Source: a virus
Virus record (IMG/VR): IMGVR_UViG_3300005618_000037
Coordinates: 1-36,934 of that record
Length of the DNA stretch: 36,934 nucleotides
Reading direction: 5' to 3' (one strand)
Part shown: positions 13,593-20,786 of the stretch, one piece after another
How the letters are laid out: each line of letters opens with the position of its first letter
How positions within the stretch are numbered: position 1 is the stretch's first letter
Notes under the pieces: model-generated
The model's database searches: none
The model's input: only the letters and a program-made list of their open reading frames with translations
What the model was told of the DNA's origin: nothing
Program-made: the position numbers and the translations under genes

Positions 13593-14629
13593 GACGCAGC
13601 ACCCACCGGGCCGTGCTGGACCAGCGGACCGGTACCCCACGCCGGATCGACACGCTCGGCAACCGCTTCCTTCCAGCCCTCCACCACCTCAGGCGGGACC
13701 GGGTACGGCTCCATGTCCAACTCGGCGTCCCACACAGCCACCGCAGCAGCGACAGCCGCATCGGCGCCCTCGTACAGGTAGTCCCGGAACGAATCGTTGA
13801 CCACCGTCTCGCCGAACTCCCGCTCATGCACCGCAACGAGAGCGGCCCTCGCAGCATCACGAGCACGGTCGTCGACGTCAGGTCCCGGCTGGCCGGGTGT
13901 AGCGGTCGCATCGAGATGACCCTCGGGGATCAGGTCAACAAGATGTCCCCGACCAGCCGGGACGTTCAGGAATCCCGGCTGGCCAGCAACGGTGTTGGCA
14001 CATCCGCACTCCGCCGACGCGGACGGCTGGCCAGCCGGGAGGTCATAGGCGGCAACGTTCATTCCAGCAACGACAGGGACCAGGGCGGGGGCGGCGCTGA
14101 GTTCCCCGGCCCCTGTCGTCACGTCGGACCGCTCAGCGTTGAGCGGCCCCTGCCCCGCGGGGACAGTCTCAGAAGCAGCGACAGGAGCGGAGGGCGGACG
14201 GGAGGAACGCTCCCCCGCCCCTGTCGCTGCGATTCGGCCAGGTCCCACCGGGCTAGCCGGCCCAGTGTCAGCGGTGGACCCAACCAGGCGTCCCGCACTC
14301 GACCCCCGAGATGCAGGACTAGAAAGCTGATCGAAATCGAACTCGCCGGCTCGGACGCCCTCGACGAACGCGTCCCACTCGGCATCGTCGAACTCGAACG
14401 ACTCGCGGACCTGGTAACCGAACAGGACCCCGCCGCCGTCGAGGTGAACAACCGCCGGATGCAACCGGTCGTGGGTCACGGCGTCAATCAGGCCGGACCA
14501 CTCGTACAGGTCCCACGCCTGAGGCTTGATCGACAGGTCCTTGGAATCCCGGACCCAAACCGTGACGCCCTGGCGGATGACCTCGACGCAGTCACTCTTG
14601 GCACACCGAGAGGAACGCTGCCAACTCAT
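13589..14629 (-). CDS. DUF397-domain protein fused to a long repetitive linker and helical tail
   Basis: 346 residues. The first 100 residues match DUF397: WQRSSRCAKSDCVEV, then VWVRDSKD and, after an unusually long insert, FDDAEWDAFVEGVRAGEFD. DUF397 proteins are normally 60-80 residues and pair with XRE regulators in actinomycetes. Here about 150 residues of Ala/Pro/Gly-rich linker follow, with five PAGQ- or AGQP-like units, then a helical C terminus (about 250-346). The coding DNA is repeat-rich, with CCGGCTGGCC at several places and an 11-bp inverted repeat GCAGCGACAGG. A regulatory partner role is inferred from DUF397 only. Confidence 0.7.
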   Translation of the reverse strand: MSWQRSSRCAKSDCVEVIRQGVTVWVRDSKDLSIKPQAWDLYEWSGLIDAVTHDRLHPAVVHLDGGGVLFGYQVRESFEFDDAEWDAFVEGVRAGEFDFDQLSSPASRGSSAGRLVGSTADTGPASPVGPGRIAATGAGERSSRPPSAPVAASETVPAGQGPLNAERSDVTTGAGELSAAPALVPVVAGMNVAAYDLPAGQPSASAECGCANTVAGQPGFLNVPAGRGHLVDLIPEGHLDATATPGQPGPDVDDRARDAARAALVAVHEREFGETVVNDSFRDYLYEGADAAVAAAVAVWDAELDMEPYPVPPEVVEGWKEAVAERVDPAWGTGPLVQHGPVGAAS

Positions 14630-14868
14630 GCCGCACCCCGCCGGTCCGCGGCTTCACGGCGGAGGCGCTCGACGTACGCCTCGATGGAGGCTCGGGGAAC
14701 GAACGACCGGCGGCCGAGTTTGACGCGCTCCATGTCACCGGCGTCGAGCCGCTTGTACAGCTCCCGGAGCGTGATGCCCCCGAGCAGTTTGACGGTGTCG
14801 CTCAGGGGGACGAGGAGTGCTACGTCTTCCCCGACGACGGGAATGTTCGTGTCTGTTTCCCCATGCAT
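14626..14868 (-). CDS. xis-like: Excisionase-like / MerR-type HTH protein
   Basis: 80 residues. Residues 24-70 (LSDTVKLLGGITLRELYKRLDA, then KLGRRSFVPRASIEAYVERLR) form the excisionase-type winged helix with the typical LGRRSFVPRxxIExYV ending. It is the first gene of the early operon, next to the operators at 14,857-14,902, and lies about 1.2 kb from the integrase. It could be the recombination directionality factor or a Cro-like early regulator; the family alone does not decide. Confidence 0.75.
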   Translation of the reverse strand: MHGETDTNIPVVGEDVALLVPLSDTVKLLGGITLRELYKRLDAGDMERVKLGRRSFVPRASIEAYVERLRREAADRRGAA

Positions 14869-14902
14869 GGGAAGACCGTACGCTCTTCCCGTCTATGGGG
14901 AG
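14857..14902. promoter_or_regulatory. Two operator-like dyads in the lysogeny control region
   Basis: Site 1 at 14857-14874 contains the perfect palindrome CCCATGCATGGG. Site 2 at 14885-14902 reads CTTCCCGTCTATGGGGAG. Aligned on their centres (28 bp apart) the two share 12 of 18 bases, with TTCCC in the left arm and ATGGG-AG in the right. Site 1 covers the start codon of the excisionase-like gene. They lie between the divergent early operon and the HTH repressor gene, where phage repressor operators are expected. Confidence 0.6.
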
Positions 14903-14947
14903 AGTCATACTTTCGGTCAGTTCTTGTAGGCCGTCTCGTGGCATACC

Positions 14948-15496
14948 GTGGTGACTATGCAGCCGCATTCATCCGTGTTCACGGAGGATCTACCGCCACC
15001 GTGGACATCTCCCCGTGTGCGGGGTTCACCCCTCTTGCGGGACCTCGTCCCCGTCGACGGGACTTACCTTGACGATGTGTCAGCAGTCCCGGACGCGCGG
15101 CGTGCGGCCTACGCCAACTTCGTCAGGCGTGCGCTCACCCACGCCAAGGCGACCCGCCGGTGGAGCATCCCGAAGATCGCCGAGGTGTCGGGCGTTGGCC
15201 AGAGCACGATCTACCGGTGGCGGGATGGCGACTGGACCCGCAGTCCGGGCGGCGATCAGGTCGCGGCGTTCTGCGCAGCGCTCGACATCCCTGCCTCTTC
15301 AGCGTTCTCGATCCTTTGGCCGAACAAGGACGAGCGTCCGGTGGACTCGACGCCGCTACCTACCGACCCCGACCTCGAACTGTTGGCGCGCCGCTTGGCC
15401 GACCCAGCCGTACCGGAGCAGGAAAAGTTCCTGATCCGCGAGGTGATCAGTGGATTGGCGGCTCGGTCGGCGCGACCTAAACGAGACGTCGGATGA
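14948..15496 (+). CDS. HTH phage repressor candidate
   Basis: 182 residues at most. A helix-turn-helix lies at about 70-125: WSIPKIAEVSGVGQSTIYRW followed by RDGDWTRSPGGDQVAAFCAA and LDIP, the XRE/phage-repressor pattern. The C terminus is a short helical tail. It is divergent from the early operon across the operator pair, the usual place for the lysogeny repressor. The start is uncertain: GTG 14948, ATG 14957 or GTG 15078 (VSAVPDARRAAY) are possible and none has a clear ribosome binding site. A leaderless message is possible. Confidence 0.7.
   Translation: MVTMQPHSSVFTEDLPPPWTSPRVRGSPLLRDLVPVDGTYLDDVSAVPDARRAAYANFVRRALTHAKATRRWSIPKIAEVSGVGQSTIYRWRDGDWTRSPGGDQVAAFCAALDIPASSAFSILWPNKDERPVDSTPLPTDPDLELLARRLADPAVPEQEKFLIREVISGLAARSARPKRDVG
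15050..15061. promoter_or_regulatory. 12-bp perfect palindrome near the repressor start
   Basis: CCCGTCGACGGG lies 17 bases before the alternative GTG start of the repressor. A second small hairpin, CCCCGTGTGCGGGG, lies at 15011-15024. Both could be regulatory, but they also fall within the possible N-terminal coding region, so the call is weak. Confidence 0.3.
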
Positions 15497-15627
15497 CCCA
15501 GAGTTATTCGCCCAAACGAATGAGTCATCGACTGTTGCCTTAAGGCTAGCGTTCGGATACCCAGTTGATCCGTTGGCGACAGGGCGGGTGGCGCGGATCA
15601 ATTTCTCCTGTTCCTGGAGGCTTGCGC

Positions 15628-16119
15628 ATGCCCAACGACCGGACCCTGCCTAGCAAACGTCCCACACAAGACGATCAACACATACGCAAGCCTCTGGGCA
15701 TCAATCGCTGGCTGATTCCGTTCGGGGTCATGGCGACCATTACGTTGTGGGTAACCACGGCCGTTCTGATCGGCACCGACACCGACCCTGGAATTACGAC
15801 CATCGAAATGGCGATCTTTGCTGGGACGTCGATCGCCACCATGACGACCGTGGTGCGGGGCCTCCAGTACGTGCTGCACAAGTCGATGGCTGACGATCAC
15901 CAGATGATCCGCGACGACGTCGAGGATCTCCGCGGAATAGTCCTCGAACTGCGGGCCCGGCTGGTCGTTGCAGCCAGCGAAACCCGCGCATTGCTTGAGC
16001 AGATTTCCGCCAAGCAGAATCGGCTCGCCGAGTTGTACTGGCAGAACCTCGCCGACGAGGTTTCAGCCGACGCAAAACCAAATGGCAGCGTCGTTCCCTT
16101 CGGGCGCCGGCACACCTGA
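15628..16119 (+). CDS. Two-pass membrane protein with coiled-coil tail
   Basis: 163 residues from the ATG at 15628, which has GGAGG seven bases upstream. Two membrane helices are near 30-52 (WLIPFGVMATITLWVTTAVL) and 60-80 (IEMAIFAGTSIATMTTVV). They are followed by a long charged helix (DDVEDLRGIVLELRARLVV onwards) likely to form a coiled coil. It overlaps the integrase start (TGATG). Genes between repressor and integrase in temperate actinophages are often superinfection-immunity or exclusion genes; this is a positional guess. No family is recognised. Confidence 0.6.
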   Translation: MPNDRTLPSKRPTQDDQHIRKPLGINRWLIPFGVMATITLWVTTAVLIGTDTDPGITTIEMAIFAGTSIATMTTVVRGLQYVLHKSMADDHQMIRDDVEDLRGIVLELRARLVVAASETRALLEQISAKQNRLAELYWQNLADEVSADAKPNGSVVPFGRRHT

Positions 16120-17477
16120 TGGCCAGGCATCGGCCCAACGGCCACGCCTCGCCGTACCTGGGGGCTGACGGGTGGTGGCACTGCCACGTCACCATCGGAG
16201 TACGCGGCGACGGCCGGCCCGACCGGCGGCACGTACGCCGGCGCACGGAGAAGCTGTGTGCCGATGCCGTTGACGAGCTACGCAGCCGGGTCCGCGGTGG
16301 CCAGCAGGTGGTAGCGAAGTCCCCGACCGTCGGCGAGTGGCTGGACCACTGGCTCGAAACGGTGGTGAAGCCAAACCGGAAGTGGAAGACCTACCAGGCG
16401 TACGACCCGATCATCCGGCTGCACCTGAAGCCGCGGATCGGGCAGTACCGCATCGGAGGAACCCGCAAGCTGCTTCAGCCCGAGCACCTTGACACCTGCT
16501 ACGCCGAGCTGCGCGCCGCCGGCATGGCACCCGCCTACGTGCTGCAATGCCACCGGGTGCTGAGTCGGGCGTTGAAGGTCGCGGTACGGCGGGGCCGCGC
16601 GAACCGCAACGTCTGCGACCTCGTCGACCCGCCTGCGACGACGAGGCGGAGGCCGAAGGCGTTGAGCATGGAGGCGGTCAAGAAGATCATCGGCGCCATC
16701 GCCACCGACCGGATGTCCGCCCGCTGGCTTCTGGCCCTGCTCCTCGGTCTACGTCAAGGCGAGGTGCTCGGGCTGCGCTGGGGCGACGTCGACCTCGACG
16801 CCGAGAAACCGATGCTGAGTCCTAAGAAGCAGGCACAGCGACGCACGTGGCAGCACGGCTGCAAAGAACCGGCGGTGTGCGCGCGGCGACACTGCCGGGT
16901 CAAGCCCTGCCGGCCCGGCTGCACGCGGCACAAGACCTGCCCGGCCCCGTGCCCGGCAGGCTGTACCGGGCACGCGCGCGCCTGCAAGGAGCGCACCGGC
17001 GGCGGGATGGTGTTCGTGGACCTGAAGAGCGACGGCAGCGAACGGCCCCTGCCGCTCGACCCGGTCCTGGTCCGCGCGCTGCGCGAGCACCGGCGCCGCC
17101 AGCGCGAGGAGCGGATGGCGCTCGGCAAGGGCAAGGCCACCGACAAGGACCTCGTCTTCACCACCGTGCTCGGTACGACGATTGACCCGCGCCGTGACCA
17201 TGAGGATTGGGAGCAGGTCTTGGTCCGCGCCGGTCTGCCCGACGCTGCGCTGCACGCGGCCCGGCACACCGCGGCGACGCTGCTCGTCGCGACGGGTACG
17301 GACATCGCCGTGGTGCAGGAAGTGTTGGGCCACGCTGACATTCGGACCACACGCGGCTATACCGACGTGGCGGCAGAGTTGAAGCGCGAGGCGGTCGACC
17401 GGCTGGCAACGGTCCTCTTCGGCGGCGCCCTCGACGCGCTGGTGCAACAGCCCGGTGCGACAGGACGAGTCCAGTAG
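16119..17477 (+). CDS. int: Tyrosine recombinase (phage integrase) with Cys/His-rich insert
   Basis: 452 residues. An arm-binding N terminus (1-60) and SAM-like core-binding domain (68-165) precede the catalytic domain. Catalytic residues R212 (GLRQGEVLGLRW), H379 and R382 (HAARHT), H405 (LGHADIRTT) and Y414 (RGYTDV) are all present. Between R212 and the rest lies an insert (about 245-295) with eleven Cys and several His, of a type seen in actinobacterial integrases and likely to bind zinc. The gene ends beside a Thr-tRNA 3' half, the expected attachment site. Its last codons contain two putative arm-type sites. Confidence 0.95.
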   Translation: MARHRPNGHASPYLGADGWWHCHVTIGVRGDGRPDRRHVRRRTEKLCADAVDELRSRVRGGQQVVAKSPTVGEWLDHWLETVVKPNRKWKTYQAYDPIIRLHLKPRIGQYRIGGTRKLLQPEHLDTCYAELRAAGMAPAYVLQCHRVLSRALKVAVRRGRANRNVCDLVDPPATTRRRPKALSMEAVKKIIGAIATDRMSARWLLALLLGLRQGEVLGLRWGDVDLDAEKPMLSPKKQAQRRTWQHGCKEPAVCARRHCRVKPCRPGCTRHKTCPAPCPAGCTGHARACKERTGGGMVFVDLKSDGSERPLPLDPVLVRALREHRRRQREERMALGKGKATDKDLVFTTVLGTTIDPRRDHEDWEQVLVRAGLPDAALHAARHTAATLLVATGTDIAVVQEVLGHADIRTTRGYTDVAAELKREAVDRLATVLFGGALDALVQQPGATGRVQ

Positions 17478-17663
17478 CGGCCTGTCGATCTACATTCATG
17501 CAGCTCAGAGCGGAGCCGACGGCGGGACTTGAACCCGCAACCTTCCGATTACAAGGTCTCTGGTATATAGGGAACGGAAGTGAATACGTGGTGCTCACAC
17601 GCCGTTTCCGAACTCCCATTCACCCCCGTTCACACGTGTTCGGTGCAACAGTTGGTGCAACAG
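17441..17663. other. attP: attP candidate: tRNA-Thr core with tandem arm sites on both sides
   Basis: GGTGCAACAG occurs at 17441-17450, with a one-mismatch copy GGTGCGACAG at 17454-17463. Two exact copies lie at 17642-17651 and 17654-17663. All four have the same orientation and a 12-13 bp period within each pair. The tRNA-derived core lies between the pairs. This is the layout of an intact attP with P and P' arms. The right part (17560-17640) has further TTCAC/GTGAA motifs that may bind Xis or host factors. Confidence 0.65.
17513..17556 (-). tRNA. 3' half of tRNA-Thr(UGU), att core, not a complete tRNA
   Basis: On the minus strand the sequence runs from an anticodon loop CTTGTAA (anticodon TGT) through a variable loop, T arm GCGGG-TTCAAGT-CCCGC and acceptor strand CGTCGGC, then TCC. 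The expected 5' half (acceptor, D arm, 5' anticodon strand) is absent; the bases upstream do not pair. Phages that insert in tRNA genes carry just such a 3' half to restore the host gene. Confidence 0.8.
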
Positions 17664-17667
17664 CACA

Positions 17668-18891
17668 TCAGGCCGCAGTCAACGCACGAAGCTCATCGAG
17701 GTACAGATTCGCCTCCGGCTCGTCCGGGTACCGATGCACCAACTCCGCACCCAACTCCCGCGCGCACATAGTCAACGACGGCAGCGATTGGCGGTTTCCA
17801 CCCAGTGCTCGCCGCCCGTACATCAGCGCACCCTCAAGGTCATTCTGACGCGCGGCGACGACGCCAAGCGTCACCCGCGCCTCGGCCGCGCGCATCGGCC
17901 GGAGGTCGACACCGTTGCGGTCCGTCGACGTACGCAGCACCTCACGGGCATACTCCTCCGCCAGGCGGTCCTCGCCGACATGCCGGTAGGCATCCATCGT
18001 GTAGAAGTCCCACTTCGACGGATCGACCACGAAGTGATTGTCTGGGTTGTCGGGATACGGCAGCGCCTCCAGCACCGTCCGGCCGCTCTCCAACGCAGCG
18101 TCGACCTCGGCCCGGTTCCCCATCCGCGCCCACGCCTTCGCCCGGTGCGCCTGCATCTGGACGACCACGCTGTGCGCCGGCCCGACAGCGGCAAGACCAG
18201 CGTCGGCGGCCGCGATCGCTGCCCGGTACTGGCCGTGGGTCAGTGCGAACCAGGCCCGCATCTCGTGCGCCCAGCCCACCGTGTTCGAGTCCCCCGCCTC
18301 CTGGCCGAGCAGCAGCGCCCCGCGGCGCGTCGTCTCAGCCGGCTGCTCCAGGCCGAGGTCGTACTCAACGCAGCCGACCAGCAACGCGATCTGACCGGCG
18401 AGCGCCAGGATCTCGCGGTGCTGCGCGAGCGTCATCTTCCGGTCGCGGAGTTCCGTTAACCGCTGCAGCCAGTCGCGCCCTTCGACATACAGGTCACCAG
18501 CGGGTACGCGAGAGTATTCGCACCCCAACCGCTCGGCCGTGATTTGCAGCGCCTCGATCGTCGCTTGCGACACGTCCGAGGAGCGCAGCCGCGTGATGAC
18601 CTCCAGAGTGTCGAGGCCCGTCGACGAGAGAAGCTCCGCGTCATGGCTGGTCTGGCGAGGGAACAGCGCCGCGGTGACCGTGCCGAACACCTTCGCGAGG
18701 AGCGGCTTGTGAACCCGATCGGGTTCCACCTCGCCGGTTTCCCAGCGCTTCCAGTTGCGCACCAGATTCGCCTGATCCATCGGCTTGTCGGCAATCCGCC
18801 GCAGCTCACGGGCGGCGTCAGCCAGCGACCAGCCACGGGCGCACCGGGCGGCGCGAATCCGGATGGCCCATGCCGGGCGGTCGTCAGGCAT
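17668..18891 (-). CDS. Long XRE-family regulator with TPR-like C-terminal region
   Basis: 407 residues from the ATG at 18891, which has AGGAGG seven bases upstream. Residues 8-75 (WAIRIRAARCARGWSLADAA to NWKRWETGEVEPDRVHKPLL) are an XRE-type HTH. The remaining 300 residues are helical repeats resembling TPRs (for example AAIAAADAGLAAVGPAHSVV and ARVTLGVVAARQNDLEGALM). Such regulators are common in Streptomyces and Micromonospora, where several sense unknown signals. It lies beside the att site and divergent from the 91-aa gene. It might be phage cargo or a captured host gene. Confidence 0.8.
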   Translation of the reverse strand: MPDDRPAWAIRIRAARCARGWSLADAARELRRIADKPMDQANLVRNWKRWETGEVEPDRVHKPLLAKVFGTVTAALFPRQTSHDAELLSSTGLDTLEVITRLRSSDVSQATIEALQITAERLGCEYSRVPAGDLYVEGRDWLQRLTELRDRKMTLAQHREILALAGQIALLVGCVEYDLGLEQPAETTRRGALLLGQEAGDSNTVGWAHEMRAWFALTHGQYRAAIAAADAGLAAVGPAHSVVVQMQAHRAKAWARMGNRAEVDAALESGRTVLEALPYPDNPDNHFVVDPSKWDFYTMDAYRHVGEDRLAEEYAREVLRTSTDRNGVDLRPMRAAEARVTLGVVAARQNDLEGALMYGRRALGGNRQSLPSLTMCARELGAELVHRYPDEPEANLYLDELRALTAA

Positions 18892-18909
18892 CGATCCTCC
18901 TCTGCGGCT

Positions 18910-18931
18910 GGGGACACGGTGGGGACACGGT
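18910..18931 (-). promoter_or_regulatory. Tandem 11-bp repeats upstream of the XRE-TPR gene
   Basis: GGGGACACGGT is repeated head to tail at 18910-18920 and 18921-18931, just upstream of the regulator start at 18891. One helical turn per repeat suits a binding site for the regulator itself. The rest of the 182-bp gap (18892-19073) also holds the repeated GTGAAC-CGGGTG phrase at about 18962-18995. Confidence 0.4.
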
Positions 18932-19073
18932 GTTGACCCCATCGTGACACCTGTTCCGGCCGGTGAACACGGGTGACCCTGAGTGAACGGGTGCGACGCT
19001 CGCAGACCCGCTCAATCTCAAGCTTGCGCGGCAAACCACGGGCGTCGCGCCCCCTCAATGAAGGTGGGCGCTC

Positions 19074-19349
19074 ATGGCGAAAGCGACCGGTCTCTGGCGA
19101 CCAATGTGGTGCCACGACGGCAACCAGCTCACGAAGCCGATCACGGTGCCGCTTGCCGCCGGCCGAGACGTGCCCTTCCTTGAGGTCTCCGCCGCACTGA
19201 CCGCCGCGGGCAGGCCTGGCGTGTACGTCGGCATGTTCGATCTCACCGCCGAGGCTTGCGTGGCCGGAATCGGGAACCCGCTGGATGCCGTGACGGTCGC
19301 CGCCGCGCTGCTGTCCCAGGCCGCTGCCGCCCAGAACCGGTGGGGTTGA
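19074..19349 (+). CDS. 91-aa conserved-looking actinobacterial protein
   Basis: The ATG has AAGGTGG nine bases upstream. MAKATGLWRPMWCHDGNQLT and the later GRPGVYVGMFDLTAEACVAG read as a small soluble alpha/beta protein. It is divergent from the XRE-TPR regulator, which often means a regulator-target pair. No named family is recognised. Confidence 0.6.
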   Translation: MAKATGLWRPMWCHDGNQLTKPITVPLAAGRDVPFLEVSAALTAAGRPGVYVGMFDLTAEACVAGIGNPLDAVTVAAALLSQAAAAQNRWG

Positions 19350-19429
19350 TGTCCCGGTGACCGAACTCTTAGGACAGTCAATCCGATCATCCGGTGATCT
19401 GTTGGCCACAAGGGGTCACACTCGGGGCC

Positions 19430-20125
19430 GTGACCGTACCCCTGCCTCCGGTCTCCCCGGAACCCCTCAGTCCCCAGCCTGCGGCGCCGCCTCCGAAGAA
19501 GAGCATGTCGCAGGGGAAGATCGCCCTGATTGCCCTCGGTGGAGCAGTCGCCTTTCTCCTGTTCATGGTCGGCCTGGCCGCGATCGCGACCAGTTACCGG
19601 GAATCCGCCGACAAGCCATCGCCGAATACCGGGCCGGGCGCGTACTGCGACGTGAGCGGCTGCCGTACTACGGACCCGCCATTCAGGCAGGCACAGACCC
19701 AGGTGACGACACCGCCAGAGCCGAGCCCTTCGCCGTCGATCAGCGAGACATGCTCCAACTCCGCAGCATGGGCGCAGGACGGCGACACCTCGCTCCTCGA
19801 CGCCTACATCCAGAACCAGACGAGCGGGAACATCAACGTCGAGGACCTGAAGGCCACCTGTCCGCAGTACCTCCCGGTATGGGAGCGCGCACAGGGCGGG
19901 ATTGGCGGCGGCGAGGTGCACGCCGTACCCGACGAGGTGAAGCCAGGTACGTACGAGACGACCAGCTCGGCTATCGAGGGCTGCTACTGGGAGCGTGGGC
20001 GCAAGGGTCAGGTCATGGCGAACAACTTCATCACCGCGTCGACGGTGAAGCAGCGTGTGACGATCCGGGCCGGCGACGACACGTTCGTCAGCAAGAACTG
20101 CGGCGACTGGGTCAAGGTCGGGTAG
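19430..20125 (+). CDS. Membrane-anchored extracellular protein
   Basis: 231 residues from a GTG at 19430; the start is uncertain because no good ribosome binding site is seen. A Pro-rich cytoplasmic N terminus (PLPPVSPEPLSPQPAAPPP) leads to one membrane helix (IALIALGGAVAFLLFMVGLA, about 30-52), a Ser/Pro spacer and an extracellular domain with six Cys. The C-terminal 70 residues (VKPGTYETTSS, GCYWERG, CGDWVKVG) match a domain frequent in secreted actinobacterial lipoproteins. Function unknown. It is followed by a strong terminator. Confidence 0.65.
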   Translation: MTVPLPPVSPEPLSPQPAAPPPKKSMSQGKIALIALGGAVAFLLFMVGLAAIATSYRESADKPSPNTGPGAYCDVSGCRTTDPPFRQAQTQVTTPPEPSPSPSISETCSNSAAWAQDGDTSLLDAYIQNQTSGNINVEDLKATCPQYLPVWERAQGGIGGGEVHAVPDEVKPGTYETTSSAIEGCYWERGRKGQVMANNFITASTVKQRVTIRAGDDTFVSKNCGDWVKVG

Positions 20126-20144
20126 CTCCTCGGCACAACGCAGC

Positions 20145-20183
20145 GCGGCCCCGTCAGTCCCTGAGGACCGACGGGGCCGCTTT
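20145..20183 (+). terminator. Rho-independent terminator
   Basis: GCGGCCCCGTC (20145-20155) pairs perfectly with GACGGGGCCGC (20170-20180). Further pairing in the loop (GTCC/GGAC) and TTTG follow. It ends the transcript of the extracellular protein and also lies just past the end of the converging HTH gene. Confidence 0.8.
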
Positions 20184-20196
20184 GCTGTGCGCGCGA

Positions 20197-20442
20197 TCAT
20201 TCTGCGTCCGGCTTGCCTGCGCTGATCTGTTGGGCGCGTCCTCGGGACATGCCCAGCTCGGCGCCGATCTCGGCGAAGCTCATGCCCTTGGCGCGCATTT
20301 CCAGGATTGCGTTCTGGCGCATCACTTTCAGGCGCTCCTGGAAGCCGGGGATCTCCCCCAGTCGTCGGCCGATCTCCCGGGCGCGTTCCGCCGGGTCCGC
20401 AATCTCCTCAAGCCGCTCGATGCCGTCCAAGGGGTTCTCCAC
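20197..20442 (-). CDS. Small HTH regulator of the plasmid-like module
   Basis: 81 residues from the GTG at 20442, the first start after the predicted minus-strand promoter. A helical N terminus (DPAERAREIGRRLGEIPGFQ) precedes a sigma-4/XRE-like HTH (MRAKGMSFAEIGAELGMSRG then RAQQISAGK). It is divergent from the 20,567-27,482 gene block, with a symmetrical operator-promoter region between. It is therefore the likely repressor of that block and of itself, in the place that Kor repressors take in actinomycete plasmids. Confidence 0.75.
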   Translation of the reverse strand: MENPLDGIERLEEIADPAERAREIGRRLGEIPGFQERLKVMRQNAILEMRAKGMSFAEIGAELGMSRGRAQQISAGKPDAE

Positions 20443-20484
20443 CTCGCGATCGTAATGGGAGCCCTTACAGAACTCGTGGACCCG

Positions 20485-20545
20485 AGTGTATTGGGTACCT
20501 TGACACGTTGTCCAGGGACCCAATACAGTCTTGGGTACCTAGACA
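20485..20545. promoter_or_regulatory. Divergent overlapping promoters with three operator half-sites
   Basis: TGTATTGGGTACCTTGACA (20487-20505) is mirrored, with two mismatches, at 20509-20527. A third related copy in the first orientation is at 20527-20545. Plus promoter: TTGACA (20500-20505), 18 bp, TACAGT (20524-20529). Minus promoter: TGGACA (complement of 20509-20514), 18 bp, TACACT (complement of 20485-20490). The promoters lie inside the repeats, so a bound repressor would block both. Confidence 0.75.
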
Positions 20546-20566
20546 ACAGCAAGGAGGGAGACCGAG

Positions 20567-20725
20567 ATGACCAAGCAGGGCGCTGACCGCTCGATGCATG
20601 ACGGCTATCGCTACGCGGTCTACACAGACCAGACGGGTCGTGCCGCCCTGACGTCCCGCCAGGCGCGCCGGTTCGCGAAAAAGGTGCGCCGCCGCAACAA
20701 GCGCCTGTTCGGCCTGGAGTCCTGA
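20567..20725 (+). CDS. 52-aa basic protein, first gene of the module
   Basis: The ATG follows GGAGGG and lies about 30 bases past the predicted start of transcription. The product is basic (ALTSRQARRFAKKVRRRNKR near the C terminus) and probably binds nucleic acid. No family is recognised. It is too short to be found by length alone, but has a strong ribosome binding site and coding-like third positions. Confidence 0.6.
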   Translation: MTKQGADRSMHDGYRYAVYTDQTGRAALTSRQARRFAKKVRRRNKRLFGLES

Positions 20726-20786
20726 CGGTTCCGTCCCCACCTTCCTTGCCCTTATTCGTTGCGATCTTGATTGGAGATATCCCCTG

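Noticed and set aside
15001-15062. Sequence like a type I-E CRISPR repeat (CCCCGTGTGCGGGG)
   Set aside because: Only one copy exists, with no spacer-repeat structure; it is a small GC-rich hairpin.
17513-17556. Complete tRNA-Thr gene
   Set aside because: The D arm, 5' acceptor strand and 5' anticodon strand are missing; only the 3' half is present.
17441-17663. Prophage end (attL or attR) instead of attP
   Set aside because: Arm-type repeats lie on both sides and no tRNA 5' half or evident host gene follows; kept as an alternative until host context is known.
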